Positions 23,325 through 34,040 of a DNA stretch of 64,000 nucleotides are shown here, in pieces. This DNA comes from Liolophura sinensis (lineage: Eukaryota; Mollusca; Polyplacophora; Chitonida; Chitonidae), in the NCBI RefSeq assembly GCF_032854445.1, contig NC_088304.1:17771850-17835849 (forward strand). Direction: 5' to 3'. Position numbers and translations under genes: made by a program. Below the pieces are notes generated by a model, which worked only from the letters and a program-made list of their open reading frames with translations, had not been told where the DNA came from and did no database searches. The number at the start of each line of letters is the position of its first letter. Position 1 is the first letter of the stretch.

Positions 23325-23465
23325 TTTATTTATTTATTTGATTTTTCTCTTACGCAGTACTCAAAAATAGTTCACTTACACAGCTGCGGCTGGCCTTATG
23401 GTGGGACGAAACTGGGCAGAGCCCGTGTGAAACCCACGACCAACTGTAAGTTGCAAGAAGACCTT
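23325..23465 (-). repeat. tRNA-SINE, truncated copy
   Basis: (TTAT)n then cttacgcagtactcaaaaat, tggccttatggtgggacgaa, actgggcagagcccgtgtga and aacccacgacc: the SINE tail and core in complement. The head is absent. Confidence 0.75.
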
Positions 23466-23487
23466 ACCGCAAACATTTTTATCACCT

Positions 23488-23668
23488 AATTCTGCTTAGG
23501 TCATGGTGCTGTAATGTGCTACTATTTATGCATTTACATGAACAGTTAGAATAAAACCCTAACAGAGGTAAGTTGACAAAAGGCCATATTTCACCGGTTA
23601 TGTGTTACCCTTTTGCCAACTATCACACTGTCGTCGCTACTCTGGATTTTCTCTCTATGCTGGACGTC
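23488..23668 (+). repeat. RepA copy, 3' half
   Basis: Blocks cctaattctgcttaggtcat, gctactatttatgcatttac, tgaacagttagaataaaacc, atttcaccggttatgtg and ctatcacactgtcgtcgcta in order. Confidence 0.75.
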
Positions 23669-23859
23669 TTTTAAGTATTGCTCCGCGCTGGTGTGCTAAC
23701 CACGGAGGTCCTCACTTGGGATTTAATGTCGCCTTCCAAATTATTATGTTCATATCAGGACAATGCCTGCTTGTAGGTCCTAAAGCCCGTATCTGCATAT
23801 AGATGTTTCAGTGGAACGCAACACGTGTTTAAGTGACCCGGGACGTTACAATTATGGTG

Positions 23860-24192
23860 TCAACAAAGGTAATGTTTCATTTGAGCTGGTTGCATACGCG
23901 TGAGTTTTGACGATTCTATGGTGTTCTCTGGAATAAGTGCGTTCACAATATTGTGTCCGGGTTGGTTACAACGATGAGAATGTAGAACTCGTGGATCTAT
24001 GTTGTAAAATCTTCCATCCGTAATGATATTGCTGAGACTAGTCCAAAGGGTGTTTAGTCTTTGTGACATGTGCTCGTTGATCTTCCGTTCATTATCCAAA
24101 TTGATAAAATTCTTTGTTTCCCAGAACTGAATGTCAATAGCCAGATGTCCTTCCTCGTGGTTTCTGTCACGCTGATTGGTGTACGCACAAGT
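23860..24192 (-). other. Exon-like open frame, unassigned
   Basis: On the minus strand one frame stays open for 110 codons (24192 to the stop at 23860-23862) with protein-like composition, for instance IDIQFWETKNFINLDN and RLNTLWTSLSNIITDG. There is no ATG at its beginning, and a possible acceptor (accaatcag) sits near 24172. A second minus-strand frame is open just upstream (to 24281), so a frameshifted gene remnant is also possible. I recognise no family. Confidence 0.25.
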
Positions 24193-24587
24193 TTAGCCCC
24201 GGGATCTGCGGCTTTTGCCGTTGCTTTAACGGCAATAAACCTTTCTGCTACTGCGGGCATAAATGAGGACTCACAATACATTTGAGTGAAAAGCGATTTC
24301 GTTCTATAATGACCTGTACACTCTTAAGCGGTATTTACGTGTTATACGGTTAACCCATGCGACACACTGGAACAGCCACCAAGTGGAAGGCTTTTTACAA
24401 GATGTATGCTCAGATGTGGATAATGGACATTGATTCTTCTGAGTGTATGCGGGATATACCCACAGATGGAGATTCAATATGAGAATATCCAAAATTGTAA
24501 CGCGAAGTTCCGACATAGTTCCTAAGAATTGTCATTACATGGACAGTTATAAGGTGCTCAAAAATGAATAAAACCAAATGGTTCTGA

Positions 24588-24989
24588 AACGAGATACATT
24601 TACTGCTAAAAAATAACATTTTCGACCAGGGAGGCCAAGCAAATACTGAACATGTTACATGCCGAAGAAGGCTGTATCCACAGCGTGAATATTCAGTACA
24701 TGGTTTCCAAGGAGATTATGATGCAGATTTCCTCCAGCAATTACAGAAGGTTTCGTCCGACCAGTGCGGTTTCGTCGGGAGGGAGCAGTGCAAGGTGAAA
24801 TCGGTGGGTAACCTGAGTAAGCTGTTTTGGTTTGCGGTTTACAAGACAGTGGCTGACAAGAAGTGGTTCTCTTCAGTGGTAATAATGGATGGTTTGCTAT
24901 ATACCGACCACACCAACTACACAACACCGAGTCACGTTGACCATCATGCGGAGCACGAGGAGCACGAGGAGCACGGCGAGATTATCAGG
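24588..24989 (+). other. Exon-like open frame, unassigned
   Basis: A + frame is open for over 130 codons from 24588 and ends at a good donor, atcag|gtaatc (exon end 24989), two bases before its stop. A possible acceptor is ttttcgaccag at about 24629. The peptide includes RRRLYPQREYSVHGFQGDYD, two Cys in DQCGFVGREQC, NLSKLFWFAVYKTVADKKWF and an acidic His-rich end (HHAEHEEHEEHGE). It reads like one internal exon of a host gene. No family recognised, and no neighbouring exon was found to confirm it. Confidence 0.35.
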
Positions 24990-25904
24990 TAATCTTATTA
25001 CACTTTGTTAGTAATCCCCTTAATCCCTACTAAATCCACGTGCTTATTACATCCACTAAGAATGAGGTAATCTACATAGAATTATACCTGTTGGTAACTC
25101 ATTAATTCCTGTTAAATCCAGGTGCTGACTACATATATCGGAAACCGGTTATCAGGTAATCTATATTTAATTACACCTTGTTAGTAAACTCATGTTTGGC
25201 ATAATCTTTAGTTGCAATCATCTCAGTGCATAACAGACAGAATTTTTATACCAAATTAATAATACATAAGTCAAATTTTAACTCCTGCCATTTGAATATT
25301 AAAAGTCTAAACATAAGACTAACTTCATATTTAAGAGCACACAAAAGTGCCTGTGATCTTTGAGTAGGTGGTTTTAAAAAATTTTCATCAGTTGTAATAT
25401 TAAATTTTATCCAAATATTTCTTTATATTATAATTTAACAGTATATTTTTGTTTTCTGTGGTGAAACTACTGAAGACGACAGGCAAATTCTGGGATTTAA
25501 ATATCCCCTTTAATTTGAGCTCTGGTCGGCACGGGCTATCGATAAACATTTCTGGAACTTCAAACCCGTAGTGTTCTGACGATAGAATTATAATTATATA
25601 ACAAATGTATTTGTTTTTATAAATTAGGAATTTGCGACACCGTCATTAAGTCTTTGGATGAAATGTTCACATCCAACTTCCGCTATATGCTAGCTGACAT
25701 CACCGTATTAGGTAGCTGGCTATATGGCGCATTATTCTGCGGACACTGTGTAAATTGCATCCGCCATAAGCTTGTCCACCGATCACAGGAATGAAAAAAT
25801 GATTGACTACACCGCAAACACTTCTCAATACTGACATAACTTGAATCAAACGAATGGTCCCTATTTTCCCTTACTTACACTGATCTGGTTAAAATCGAAT
25901 TCGT
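24990..25904. other. Unassigned AT-rich stretch
   Basis: Two related segments (taatctacatagaattatac and taatctatatttaattacac) suggest a short direct repeat of about 90 bp at 25010-25190. No gene. Confidence 0.35.
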
Positions 25905-26012
25905 ACTGTAATCATGGTTTCGCTCCCACCATATGCTGGCCACCGTCGTATAAGTGAAATATTCTTGAGTACGGCGTAAAACACCAATCAAGTAAATAAA
26001 TAAAATAAATAA
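25905..26012 (+). repeat. tRNA-SINE, 5'-truncated copy
   Basis: Core end ccaccatatgctggccaccg, tcgtataagtgaaatattct, tgagtacggcgtaaaacacc and an (AAAT)n-type tail. Confidence 0.8.
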
Positions 26013-26344
26013 GTTATGTTTTCGAAAGTAGTGAGGAAAACCGACGTACAAGCACAAATAAGAAAATGGTATATGTATATAAAAGACATCGGTATGTGGT
26101 CAGACGTAGGTAACAGTTATACTTGACAGTTTTCCATAGTAGCTTTATCCACGCGAAGGCTATAATTATGCGACTGGATGTTTAAATATTTATACCATCA
26201 AGACGGGAATATTCAAGTATGTTTGTTTTCCAAGAACCAAATAACATTATGTTAAATCCATAGAACTAAAAAGACGCATACATTAAAAACGCGATCAAGT
26301 AACGAAAGTGAAAAATTAAAACACTTCAAGTCATTTCCAGAGTA

Positions 26345-26960
26345 GCGTTATTATATTCTCCATGGGAAAGACAGCGGTAGATTCTCCATGGGGAAGACAG
26401 CGGTAGATTCTCCATGGGGAAGACAGCGGTAGATTCTCCATGGGAATGACAGCGGTAGATTTTCCATGGGAGAGACAGCGGTAGATTCTCCATGGGAAAG
26501 ACAGCGGTAGATTCTCCATGGGAATGACAGCGGTAGATTTTCCATGGGAGAGACAGCGGTAGATTCTCCATGGGAGCGACAGCGGTAGATTCTCCATGGG
26601 AAAGACAGTGGTAGATTTTCCATGGGAGAGACAGCGGTAGATTCTCCATGGGAGAGACAGCGGTAGATTCTCCATGAGAGAGACAGCGGTAGATTCTCCA
26701 CGGGAGAGACAGCGGTAGATTCTCCATGGGAAAGACAGTGGTAGATTCTCCATGGGAGAGACAGCGGTAGATTCTCCATGGGAGAGACAGCGGTAAATTC
26801 TCCATGAGAGAGACAGGGGTAGATTCTCCATGGGAAAGACAGTGGTAGATTCTCCATGGGAGAGACAGTGGTAGATTCTCCATGGGAGAGACAGCGGTAG
26901 ATTCTCCATGGGAGAGACAGCTGTAGATTCTCAATGAGAGAGACAGGGGTAGATTCTTCT
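26345..26960. repeat. 26-bp minisatellite, about 23 copies
   Basis: Tandem 26-bp units of the form GATTCTCCATGGGAGAGACA plus GCGGTA, with point variants (GAGAGAC/GAAAGAC/GAATGAC; ATTCTCC/ATTTTCC; GCGGT/GTGGT/GGGGT). The unit contains an NcoI-like CCATGG core. Because 26 is not a multiple of three and the unit has no minus-strand stop in any frame, all three minus frames stay open for 168-202 codons; they read as a shifting repeat and are not called as genes. Confidence 0.95.
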
Positions 26961-27059
26961 AAGGTGTCGCTGGCGTTTGATCCATGATCTTAACAAACAA
27001 GGTTCCTCACTCGAATCCAGCTATTCTTTATTCTCACTGTCCGTGTACATCCCTCAAAA

Positions 27060-27220
27060 GTGGCAATCTAAATTATATGCCCCCTTTCACCAAGGCGTAA
27101 GCAGAATTACTTAAAGCTATGCAGTGATGATAGTTGCAAATTATATTAGACGTTACTGGTCTATAATTACTCAAAATGCCATGCTGTCATTACATCTAAT
27201 ACAACTAGTCACATTAAAGT
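27060..27220 (-). repeat. RepA copy, partial
   Basis: Complement blocks caccaaggcgtaagcagaat, atgcagtgatgatagttgca, attagacgttactggtctat and aattactcaaaatgccatgc. Confidence 0.65.
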
Positions 27221-27331
27221 ACAAAGGGAGATATCTAGTACAAAGCATGGAAAGAGAAACTAGAGCATCGATAACTGTTACACGTAAGTGTGAAATTGGA
27301 CCGGTTGTCAATTTACCCCAGTCAGAGTTTT

Positions 27332-27495
27332 ATTCTTAATTTATTATTTATTTATTTGATAGATTGGTCTTTTACGTCGCACTTAAGAATATTTCACTTA
27401 TACGACCGCGGCCAGCATTATAGTGGGAGGAAACCGGGCAGAGCCCGGGTGAAACCCACGAACATCCGCAGGCTGCTAAAAGCCCTTCCCAAGTA
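27332..27495 (-). repeat. tRNA-SINE, truncated copy
   Basis: Complement of the SINE tail and core: (TTAT)n, gatagattggtcttttacgt, gaatatttcacttatacgac, cgcggccagcattatagtgg, gaaaccgggcagagcccggg. It lies between two RepA fragments, so it may have inserted into RepA. Confidence 0.8.
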
Positions 27496-27508
27496 GGGTA
27501 GGAGAGGA

Positions 27509-27566
27509 ACTTTATTTATTAGACGTCAGGGCTCTAAAATTACCCATAATGCACATTTAATTAATA
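27509..27566 (-). repeat. RepA fragment at the Tc1 border
   Basis: Reads ttattagacgtcagggctct then aaaattacccataatg. RepA stops exactly where the Tc1-like inverted repeat starts, so RepA was probably the target. Confidence 0.6.
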
Positions 27567-27568
27567 AT

Positions 27569-29068
27569 AAACGCAACCCCTGTCCTCGGATATCAAAAAT
27601 TCGTTCGAATAAAGTTATTGCTTCCAAACTAAATTTTAGCCAAATGTAATGAAATTATACACGTTTTTAATGAAGATTGCCATCAAAACAACTGCCTTTT
27701 CTCTCCTAAGTGTATTTTATTGCTTATTACGTCACAACGCATGGACTGACCCTGTTGACGTCGCACACAGAACCATTCACATGCAAATCATGTCAATGGC
27801 AGTTATAGTGTGGGGTGTATAAAAGCCCAAAAGTGTTTTCGCATTTTATTCATTCATTCGTCGACGAAAGGCAGTCGGTAAAATGCCGCGACTGAGTGCT
27901 GCCGACCGAAATATCGCCATTGGTCGTCTTCAAGCCGGAGAAAGTTTTGGTACTATTGCACGACACCTAAATGTTCACAAAACAACGATATCCCGACTTT
28001 GGAGCCGTTACAACAACTTTAATTCGACCAACGATCGCCCGAGAAGTGGAAGGCCAAGAATCACGACCCCACTTCAAGATCGGTACATCCGGGTCCTTCA
28101 CCTGCGTAATCGGCATGCCCTACCAACCGTGACTGCCACACAAATACCAGGTTTGAGGAGAGTGTCGGCTCAAACGATTGGGAACCGTCTGAAAGAAGCG
28201 GGTTTACGTGCCTGTAGACCAGTTGTTGGACCTGTACTACGCCCCGTACATCGACGCCTACGACTCAGGTGGTGCAACAACGTAAGGATATGGACTTTAC
28301 AAAACTGGAGGCGCATCTGGTTTTCTGATGAATCTCGTTTTCTTTTGACACGTCACGACGGAAGACAGCGTGTGTATAGGAGACGTCATGAACGCTTTGC
28401 GCCCATCTGCGTCCGGAAGGTGGACAGATTTGGCGGAGACAGTGTTATGGTTTGGGGAGCCATCTCGGACAACCAGAAATCAGACTTGGTGATCGTTCCA
28501 GGGAACCTGACAGCCCAACGTTACATCAACCACGTGTTACAGCCTCACCTTCTCCCGATTATTGACCGACAGACACAGCTTTTTCAACAGGACAACGCCA
28601 GGCCTCATACTGCACGTGCAACAATGAACTTTCTGCAGGATTCCAACGTCAATGTCTTGCCGTGGCCCTCTAAATCACCAGACCTCAACCCTATTGAACA
28701 CCTGTGGGATACTCTGGATCGACACGTGCGTCAACGTCAGCCACCGCCACACACGCTTCAACAGCTCGCCTTTGCGTTACAGGAGGAGTGGAGGGCCATT
28801 CCCCAGGAGAGAATCCGGCGTCTTATCCGTTCTTGTCCAAGGAGATGCCGTGCAGTGATTGCAGCTCGTGGTGGTCATACGAGATACTGAGGAAGACGCC
28901 CCCTGGTGAGCAAGTGGTATCTGTGAGATGACTTTTGAAAAAACAGTTTTAAACATGATCATCTTGATTATCATTCTGCCAAATTTCTGACTTCTGTCTT
29001 CAATAAGAAAAAAGTTGTGCCGTCCTAAAACTAAATATTAAAATCTCTAAAATACGGGGGTTGCGTTT
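27569..29068. mobile_element. Tc1-like transposon, about 1.5 kb
   Basis: The transposase gene 27883-28890 is bracketed by short inverted repeats: AAACGCAACCCC at 27569-27580 and its complement GGGGTTGCGTTT at 29057-29068. Beyond 12-13 bases the ends diverge. A TA duplication is not clean at either border, so the true ends may be a few bases off. Size and structure fit the Tc1/mariner superfamily. Confidence 0.75.
27883..28890 (+). CDS. Tc1-like DD34E transposase
   Basis: An uninterrupted 335-codon gene, the usual length for Tc1 transposases (about 330-345). It cuts and pastes the element at TA sites. Residues 1-110 hold two helix-turn-helix modules (the first with TIARHLNVHKTTISRLW) joined by a GRPR-type hook (SGRPRIT, residues 55-61), which bind the inverted repeats. 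The catalytic triad is D149 (WFSDESRF), D237 (QQDNARPHTA) and E272 (SPDLNPIEHLWD), with 34 residues between the second Asp and the Glu, the Tc1 hallmark. Start at 27883 follows the aaaATG context and gives the standard N-terminus. No stop or frameshift is visible, so the protein could be active; it may also serve shorter TA-flanked elements. Confidence 0.93.
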   Translation: MPRLSAADRNIAIGRLQAGESFGTIARHLNVHKTTISRLWSRYNNFNSTNDRPRSGRPRITTPLQDRYIRVLHLRNRHALPTVTATQIPGLRRVSAQTIGNRLKEAGLRACRPVVGPVLRPVHRRLRLRWCNNVRIWTLQNWRRIWFSDESRFLLTRHDGRQRVYRRRHERFAPICVRKVDRFGGDSVMVWGAISDNQKSDLVIVPGNLTAQRYINHVLQPHLLPIIDRQTQLFQQDNARPHTARATMNFLQDSNVNVLPWPSKSPDLNPIEHLWDTLDRHVRQRQPPPHTLQQLAFALQEEWRAIPQERIRRLIRSCPRRCRAVIAARGGHTRY

Positions 29069-29555
29069 CTTTTCTGACAGAGTTTAGGATAAAATCAAGG
29101 CGTCTCAAAATGATCACATCTAATATTATAACCACTGCAATTACGTGAATTCATCTAATTTTGATTTGATTTATTCACCAGAATATATTAACAAGCAAAT
29201 AATACAATAAGTTATTATGGCATCCAAGAAGCATCAGTTCGCAAGACAATAATAAAAGATATAAAGTAATATCTGGCAGGATGAAAGCCCCATGGGGTTT
29301 GTTTTATCCCAGTGAGATAAATAAAGTAAGCTGCTGATCCAAATAAAGGGGTATTTCGTAAAAGATGAAACATAATATTTAAGAGAAGAATGATTTAATA
29401 ATATATAATTGGTGAATATAGGTTAAATCCCAGGACCTGTTATAACTATAGAGACTAAACAACATTATGTGATTACAAAGACTTTCGGCCCTGTATCACT
29501 TCAGATCTACTTTGAGTCTTAAATAATGAAATGGACGTCATAGATTTCAGGTGGT
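29069..29555. other. Unassigned AT-rich stretch
   Basis: Flank between the Tc1-like element and a LINE 3' region. No gene. Confidence 0.4.
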
Positions 29556-30580
29556 TTTAAAAGTTGTTCCACAGTCGAGGTTCTTTCACTTTCACTGAGT
29601 AACGCGAAAGTTCAGACAGGAAGTAAGGATGACATAAGTTCAGCGAAACATTGCGGGTTGGATCGTGATGAACAGAGGAAAGAGCACCAAAGAAATGTCG
29701 AGATTTTTCTGGAAGAATAATTTGATGGTGAACAGATTTATGAGCGAAAATGAGAGTCAAATGAGAGTGAAGATATTTAATTTGTCAAATAATGGTCCAG
29801 TGTGATCATATCCACTCGTGTGAGCGATTACGCGAATAGCTCAGTTCTGGAGTGTTAATAACGGTTGTAGATGGCTTTTGAAAGTGTTAGGCTATGGCAG
29901 ATTGCGGTAAGTTGCATACGATAATATAAGAGAATTATACAAAAGGAATAAAAACATTTTATTCAGAAACTTTTTTATGTGGCGAATTATACCAATGTTT
30001 CGAGACAATTTTTTGGAGAGTCCATTAATATGTGTTTGCTAATTAAAGTGGTTATTAAAATGGACCTCTAGGAATTAAAAATTGTTAACTGTTTCGAATA
30101 TATGTCCGTCAATATTTAAGTCGGGGATATTAGTTTTGCGGCGTTTATGTGTGTGTATAAGGCATTTGTTTTTTTAAATATTTAAGGAGAGTTCATTAAC
30201 CGTGAGCTAGCTGTGTAATTTGTACAGATCGTTAGTCGCCATGCGGAATAGTTACGAGTTTTTTTGTCAGAGAATGTGGCACTGGTATCGTCAGCAAATA
30301 ATATTATGTCCCAAAATAGATCCTTGTGGAACTCCGCATTTTATATAGCTAGGGGCTGAGAGAGAGTCCTTGTATTTGACATATTGTTTTCTTGATGATG
30401 AGTAACTGCTAAACCTCTTTTTCGTAATCCCTCGAATCCCATAATAATCTAACTTGTTAAGTAATATATGATGGTTAACAGTGTCGAACGCTTTTGCGGG
30501 GCCCAAAAAGATCACAGGGCCATATGTATGTGCTTTCCTAGCAGTTATTATCTTTTCATAGAGATAGAGCACTACTAAAT
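29556..30580 (-). pseudogene. CR1/Jockey-like LINE reverse transcriptase, decayed
   Basis: The minus-strand frame 30572-30291 shows reverse-transcriptase blocks: KAFDTVNHHILLNKLDYYGI, RKQYVKYKDS and IKCGVPQGSILG. Just downstream, in another frame, is the catalytic box as LLFADDTS-like sequence (about 30300-30270). Further on, decayed thumb segments (RNIGIIRHIKKFLNK, LLYNSLILSYA) and a C-terminal tail down to about 29560 can be followed through many stops. It lacks an endonuclease and any visible RNase H, unlike the LINE at 17.3-20.4 kb. The clade call rests on motif flavour only. Confidence 0.7.
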
Positions 30581-31038
30581 TTTATACAGATATATAATGA
30601 AAGATCGAAAATGTATGCTCTAGTCTTTCGTAAATCACAAACACTGAAACGGGCACATTATTAATAGTGCTCTCTTCTATCGAATCTTTGTTCTGTCAAA
30701 AAACACCTGGTTTTCTGATATGGGTGATATTGACGTAATCCGTGTTAGCCGATGTACGAGCAAAATACCTTGGCAAACGAGTACAAATTTTTACTGGTGG
30801 ACTATTAATATTAATATGTCATTATTCATTATTATTCACATAACTCGCACAGAGATAGAGTGTTGACTGCCGAGTCTCGCATTTCGTTCGAAATGAAAAT
30901 CATTTCGTCGATATTTGATATCACCGATCGCCTACAGGTGATCCATACATAGTCTCCATATTTAAAACCCGCTCTCTTTTAGCGATATCCGACCCGTGTT
31001 TTCCTTCCCACTTCGTTTAGTCACATCAACTTTTCAAC
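30581..31038. other. Unassigned stretch
   Basis: No gene supported; may include the remainder of the LINE beyond recognition. Confidence 0.3.
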
Positions 31039-31400
31039 ATGTTACGGGTTACAATGGTACAGTCGTTTCCATTGGTCACTGGGTTATGTTTATTAGCCAT
31101 CTGTGTCAGATTGTGAGACTTTCCAGCAGAGGTTGTAGACGGGAAGGGTCCGGTCCACCGCATGAGGAGAGTATTGTGGTTGAAATTACATCAAAGTTCG
31201 ATACAGGCTGAAAAATATTTTTCTGTCATCTCTTCAACTGATGGTGCATTCTGCTTTAATAACATACGTAGCATTCTTGTACGTTTCACTTTTAAAATAT
31301 TGGATCTAAATGATAATTCACCATCCAATATAAACCCTGGCATCGAATACTCGTGAGTTACAGTGATAAGAACAAATATACCCAACTGTTATTAATAATC
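31039..31400 (+). pseudogene. Cadherin-like remnant
   Basis: One frame carries, in order: ATG at 31039 with a hydrophobic signal-like stretch (FPLVTGLCLLAICV), a stop at 31114-31116, 79 open codons, then FKILDLNDNSP (DLNDNSP coded at 31303-31323) and a tyrosine-starting strand after it, interrupted by a stop at 31354-31356. The D-x-N-D-N-x-P box is the calcium-binding linker at the end of a cadherin repeat, and the residues after it (Y-x-V-x-V, then N-x-P) also fit the next repeat. The distance from signal to box is short for a full repeat, so material has been lost. Either a broken protocadherin-type first exon or a chance match; the single motif limits confidence. Confidence 0.35.
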
Positions 31401-32386
31401 AAGAGCGTACACCATACAACAAGCAAAGTGGTATCCTATCAATCGCAGAAAGGCTGAAATTAGTGTAATCTCAACACGCATCTGTACAAAAGTAATTTCC
31501 TCGTCCATAAATTCCAAATTACATTCGTAAGTTTTTTTTCTGTGTGATGTGCAAACTTTTGTAAATATATTAAGGAAAGTCAATTATTTTCCGCCCAGTT
31601 TTTAGATATATAAGAAGCAACGACAAGCTCCAACACATTTTAGTTCAGCTGTTTCCGTTTGAAGGAGAATAATTCAAAGACTTGAAACGGGATATTTCAA
31701 AGACTCTAAAGATAGTGTTAAGGTTGGCCTCTTCGGTTGACTGGAACACGCAAACTAATTACGCTGGAAGTAGCGGGCAAATCTCAGTATGTGTGGTCTA
31801 GAACAAAGGTTGTCAGTTGAACACTATCGATTGGATTATTCCTTTCTCGACCTGAGAACAAATAATCCACAGGCACAGAGAGCCTCTTTGTACACATGTG
31901 CCTATAACCATGTATATTTTACGCGTGATTATTTACACAGTTGTTAGCTGCAGGTTTTAACGTCACATTTAACAAGTTTTCGATCATATATCCCGACTCA
32001 GTGGCAAGCCAGTTCTCTAACACTACATATAAGGAGCTCTCAAATGTGAGCTGACATTTTGATCAAAGCAATCAAGAACGTGAACTTTAACAACCTTTCA
32101 AACAAAACTGCAATATTACACCAGATGGTTCAGTTTGAGCAATGTACGGAATAACTCAAACACGGTTATAGTGACCAACGGTACAGTGAAAAAATAACCA
32201 GGTATACATAGAGCATTAAAACGACATCTCGGATACATAAATATACGTAAGTCAATATGCACTCAGCCTTACCGTAACGCGCTGTTTGAACGTCCCAGCG
32301 TGATCTAAACTATTAGATGAATTCATTCCTCCTGGATGTTCTGTCAAAAGGTAAATTTACTTTTGAGTCCTCCTGAATACTTTTAA
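31401..32386. other. Unassigned stretch
   Basis: No gene supported. Near 31945-31985 gctgcaggttttaacgtcac resembles a decayed SINE tail complement. Confidence 0.3.
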
Positions 32387-32740
32387 ATGTTTCTGAATAG
32401 GTACACACCTGATGAACTCCAGTCAAATATCCCAACCAGGGATATTACCAACCAAATATTCACTGACACATCACAACAGGCTGGAGCATGTTGTAATACT
32501 AAACTGAAAACCCCAGATCTTGACCTGTTGACTACCAGAACAGTATTACTACCAGAACAGAAAAGACTACAGCACAGACAGCAAATCCTGGGCACTGGAG
32601 ACAGTGTATTTACCTCATGGTTTTATTCCAGCATGTTCATGTGTAGCTTTACAAAGTGGCAGCATCATGACTGGAAACAAGGAAAAAACTTTTTAAGTTG
32701 CCACTCAGACAGTATATACTTGTACGGCATATATGAATGA
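32387..32740 (+). other. Open frame of 117 codons, doubtful
   Basis: Open on the + strand but without a recognisable domain or hydrophobic signal. Part of it comes from short direct repeats (actaccagaacag twice near 32530-32550). I list it because it is one of the longer open stretches in this AT-rich part; it is more likely non-coding. Confidence 0.12.
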
Positions 32741-32869
32741 TAAAAAGAACAGTTGTTATCTCCCTGGCTAAGATGGTTAAAGCATTGGATTTCTAAGACT
32801 AACAGGTCCTGGATTGACAAGCTCGCGAGCTCACCGTGTTTCGGCTTTAACTTTAAGTCAAGATGTTTG

Positions 32870-32962
32870 TCAGTGGTTTAGTTCGGTTTGCTGTGCCTAG
32901 CTGCCGACATATAAGTGAACTTTATTTAAGCACGTCGTAAAAGACAACTTGCCAGTCAGTCA
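32870..32962 (+). repeat. Old SINE copy, 3' part
   Basis: gacatataagtgaactttat, ttaagcacgtcgtaaaagac: a diverged SINE core end. Upstream (32760-32850) tggctaagatggttaaagca could be a decayed Pol III A box. Confidence 0.4.
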
Positions 32963-33069
32963 ATAGACTGTGCTTTGACTGTGCACGTGACTGAAACACT
33001 GAGAGACGGTGCCTTTAACTACTATAATGTCGATTCTTCCAGACAATTACATAATTTCGAAAAATTACA

Positions 33070-33130
33070 AAACGCCCGTATTTCATTCTCCCGTATTTGA
33101 CCATTGGTCAACTGTCACATTGTCGTGATT
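33070..33130 (+). repeat. RepA end fragment
   Basis: gaccattggtcaactgtcac attgtcgtg matches the last third of RepA. Only about 60 bp are left. Confidence 0.4.
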
Positions 33131-33774
33131 TAGCATTTGCATTTGCTGGGGGTTGAACGAACCACTCAGCTAAGTTCATTTGATCTCGAAAACAACGGAA
33201 CAGTTAGCATACCCACCTGTACAAATCAGTTCATTGCCTCACTGAGTTATCAGTTGAAAATCAGTGTAAAAATCATTGTTTACTTTAAAGTTAGATCCTG
33301 GAAATTAAATTATGTATACCAGCTGGGCACCAGTACTAACTGGCTTGATTCTCACATTGACCCACACTCTGGACACGTGCATTTAAGCGACTAGAAATCC
33401 TCAAAAAGATTACACAATTAAAATGATAACTTCTCTGTGTACCACTTACGACAGTCTAATTTGTAAAATTTTTAAGCAAACTGTATCGAAAATTTTTGGC
33501 GAATCAAATCATACTTTCTAATTATTTAAAAAAAAATTACATAGTGATTTCATGTCGACATTATGTAGACAACAAAAGGTCAAATTATTACCTTTCAGGG
33601 GATATCAGGGTTGTACCTTTACTATTCATAGCATTAAAATGATTGTGAAGTTTTAAGAAAAAAGTTAAAACGTTTTTTTTATAAATTTTATTACTCATTT
33701 TGAATGGCTACACGTCAACAGATAAGGCCGATATTTTGCGACATGTAATTATTTGATCTATTGTAAAATAATAC
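33131..33774. other. Unassigned stretch, possible GPCR upstream exon
   Basis: An open + frame around 33145-33390 contains an N-glycosylation sequon (NGT) and one Cys. It might be part of the extracellular N-terminus of the GPCR at 35408, but there is no ATG and no clear phase-2 donor, so this is a guess. The rest is AT-rich and unassigned. Confidence 0.15.
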
Positions 33775-34040
33775 GGGGGTGGGTGTCCCTGAGCGAGGTG
33801 TTTAGCGTGCCAGCGCGCCTCAATCACCCATGAGTCTCTCACCAATGCGACAGCTGTGAGTTCATGTCCCGCTCATGCTGGCATCCTATCTGGCCGTACG
33901 TGGGCCGTACGTCTGCCAGCAACTTGCGGATGACCGTTCGTTTCCCCCGGGTTCTGCCCGGTTTCCACCCATCAGAATTCTGGCCTCAGTTGTATAAGTT
34001 AAATATGAAACCACTAATCAAATTAATAGATAAAATAAAA
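33775..34040 (+). repeat. tRNA-SINE, near full length
   Basis: Starts with a decayed tRNA head (ccctgagcgaggtgtttagc; B box gtgagttcatgtccc), continues through ctgccagcaacttgcggatg, tttcccccgggttctgcccg and gtataagttaaatatg, and ends in a short A/T-rich tail. Diverged relative to 34990-35255. Confidence 0.8.

Noticed and set aside
24655-24927. 90-codon minus-strand frame opposite the orphan exon
   Set aside because: The + frame is longer and ends at a splice donor; the minus frame has no feature of its own.
26326-26934. Three overlapping long open frames (168-202 codons) on the minus strand
   Set aside because: They are read-through of the 26-bp minisatellite in all three frames, with the same peptide pattern shifted; no start context, domain or splice signal.
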